Shown: piece by piece, positions 57,104 through 57,814 of the stretch
Layout of the letters: every line of letters begins with the position of its first letter
Numbering within the stretch: the stretch's first letter is position 1
Assembly (NCBI GenBank): GCA_002748065.1
Contig: PDRJ01000034.1
Location: 1 to 57,814, forward strand
Direction: 5' to 3'
DNA: 57,814 bases
Source of the DNA: Bacteroidota bacterium
GTDB lineage: Bacteria > Bacteroidota > Bacteroidia > Bacteroidales > BM520
The notes under the pieces: generated by a model
What the model was told of the DNA's origin: nothing
Databases searched by the model: none
What the model saw: the letters and a program-made list of their open reading frames with translations, nothing else
Position numbers and translations under genes: made by a program

Positions 57104-57814
57104 TTATCGCTCGAAAGGAGAGAGATTGCGGTTGTAACGGATCAACACCTTATGAGGCGTTCCCTCAAGGAGAAGCTCCCCTTTTAGGGAGTAATCGCGC
57201 ATATCGTACCGCAACACCCGGTGCGGAGCAACCACCCACAACTCCCTATTTAGGGGATCGTAGGAGAGGCTACGAATCTCGTATGCCACCCGAAAAAGCG
57301 CCTCAAAGCCATATTTAGGCCTAAAGGAGTAGAGGCGGGACTCATCATCCGCAAGGATAAAGGCTCCGGCAGAACCCTTCACGGCATGAACCATCTTTCC
57401 GGGGACATCAAAAAGTCGAACACGTTCGCCCATCCAGGGATCGTAAAGAAAGAAGGTCGTAAGCCCCTCCCTGAACCCGGCATACAGCACCTCCCTACCC
57501 TCTTCTCCCAGAAGTAACAGCTCCTCAAAATCGGTTTCAAAGGCCTCATGAAGCACCCCCGAAGCCCTGTAACGAAAGCTCAACACCTTCTTCATGGAGG
57601 CGATGGCATACTCTTCCGCCACCACATAATCCTCCGTGATCAAAAGGGATTGGGGAAACCCCTCCGAGGAGAGCCACGCACGGTACTTCTCCACGCCCCC
57701 ATAATCATACCCCAGGATATGATCCCGGTATTTCGCCACCCACACCTGCTGATCCGTCAGGGCAAAGGCCATAAAAGAGGGAAAAGGCGGATTGTGATCC
57801 GCCGGGATTGACCA
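57104..57814 (-). CDS. Propeller-like protein, C-terminal part (continues past the window)
   Basis: 236 codons before the TAA at 57104-57106; the frame stays open to the window edge, so the start is missing. Short repeated strand patterns of about 40-45 residues (MAFALTDQQVWVAKYRDHIL, EVLYAGFREGLTTFFLYDPW, GAFILADDESRLYSFRPKYG, RELWVVAPHRVLRYDMRDYS) suggest a beta-propeller. I cannot name a family or function. The last codons and flank are duplicated at 45302-45393, and repeat copy 4 lies 45 bases past the stop. Confidence 0.65.
   Translation of the reverse strand, partial: WSIPADHNPPFPSFMAFALTDQQVWVAKYRDHILGYDYGGVEKYRAWLSSEGFPQSLLITEDYVVAEEYAIASMKKVLSFRYRASGVLHEAFETDFEELLLLGEEGREVLYAGFREGLTTFFLYDPWMGERVRLFDVPGKMVHAVKGSAGAFILADDESRLYSFRPKYGFEALFRVAYEIRSLSYDPLNRELWVVAPHRVLRYDMRDYSLKGELLLEGTPHKVLIRYNRNLSPFER

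Overview
The window looks like chromosomal DNA of a Bacteroidota bacterium (class Bacteroidia is the best guess). The grounds are promoters of the TTTG / TAnnTTTG type, start codons with almost no Shine-Dalgarno sequence, a type IX secretion (T9SS) sorting tail at the left edge, families largely restricted to this phylum (DUF4290, DUF4293, DUF3078, the PG0541-type transporter partner, TANFOR-like and FISUMP surface proteins), and a MurA with Asp at its catalytic Cys position. I see no phage, integrase, transposase or CRISPR array.

Layout. Positions 1-235 hold the tail of a secreted protein and a two-way terminator. From 235 to 19845 everything is on the minus strand: enolase, then the long str-S10-spc-alpha translation operon (rpsL to rplQ, with fusA, secY, map, infA and rpoA). 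It is read from one good promoter near 20103-20134 through a leader of about 250 nt. Divergent from it are uvrD/pcrA, then DUF4290-murA and mscS-DUF3078. A DUF4293 membrane protein, rho (with an apparent frameshift at a run of 11 C), an Mpl-type muropeptide ligase, an MBL-fold hydrolase, a flavodiiron protein and an unknown 754-aa exported protein follow. Two tRNA-Leu genes (GAG, CAG) have their own promoter and terminator.

From 36040 to 43009 lies a tetR - tolC - adaptor - RND pump - PG0541-like efflux locus, followed by mnmD and a PKD/FISUMP lipoprotein. Positions 45726-56902 encode a three-gene surface module: an outer-membrane barrel-like protein, a 2425-aa TANFOR-like exported protein and a 704-aa fibronectin-III-like protein. 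The window closes on the 3' part of a propeller-like protein.

The less ordinary content sits between genes. There is a family of four 124-231 bp repeats with inverted ends, three of them in accessory intergenic regions and one abutting the DUF4293 promoter. A 92-bp duplicated 3' gene tail accompanies two of these repeats. Short GAAGACCG-type repeats occur in three spacers, the tolC and adaptor genes share leader sequences, a terminator-like hairpin lies in the rho leader, and the rpsL leader may be structured. The three-gene surface module is the best candidate here for a poorly described system. All function assignments come from reading motifs; no search or alignment program was run.
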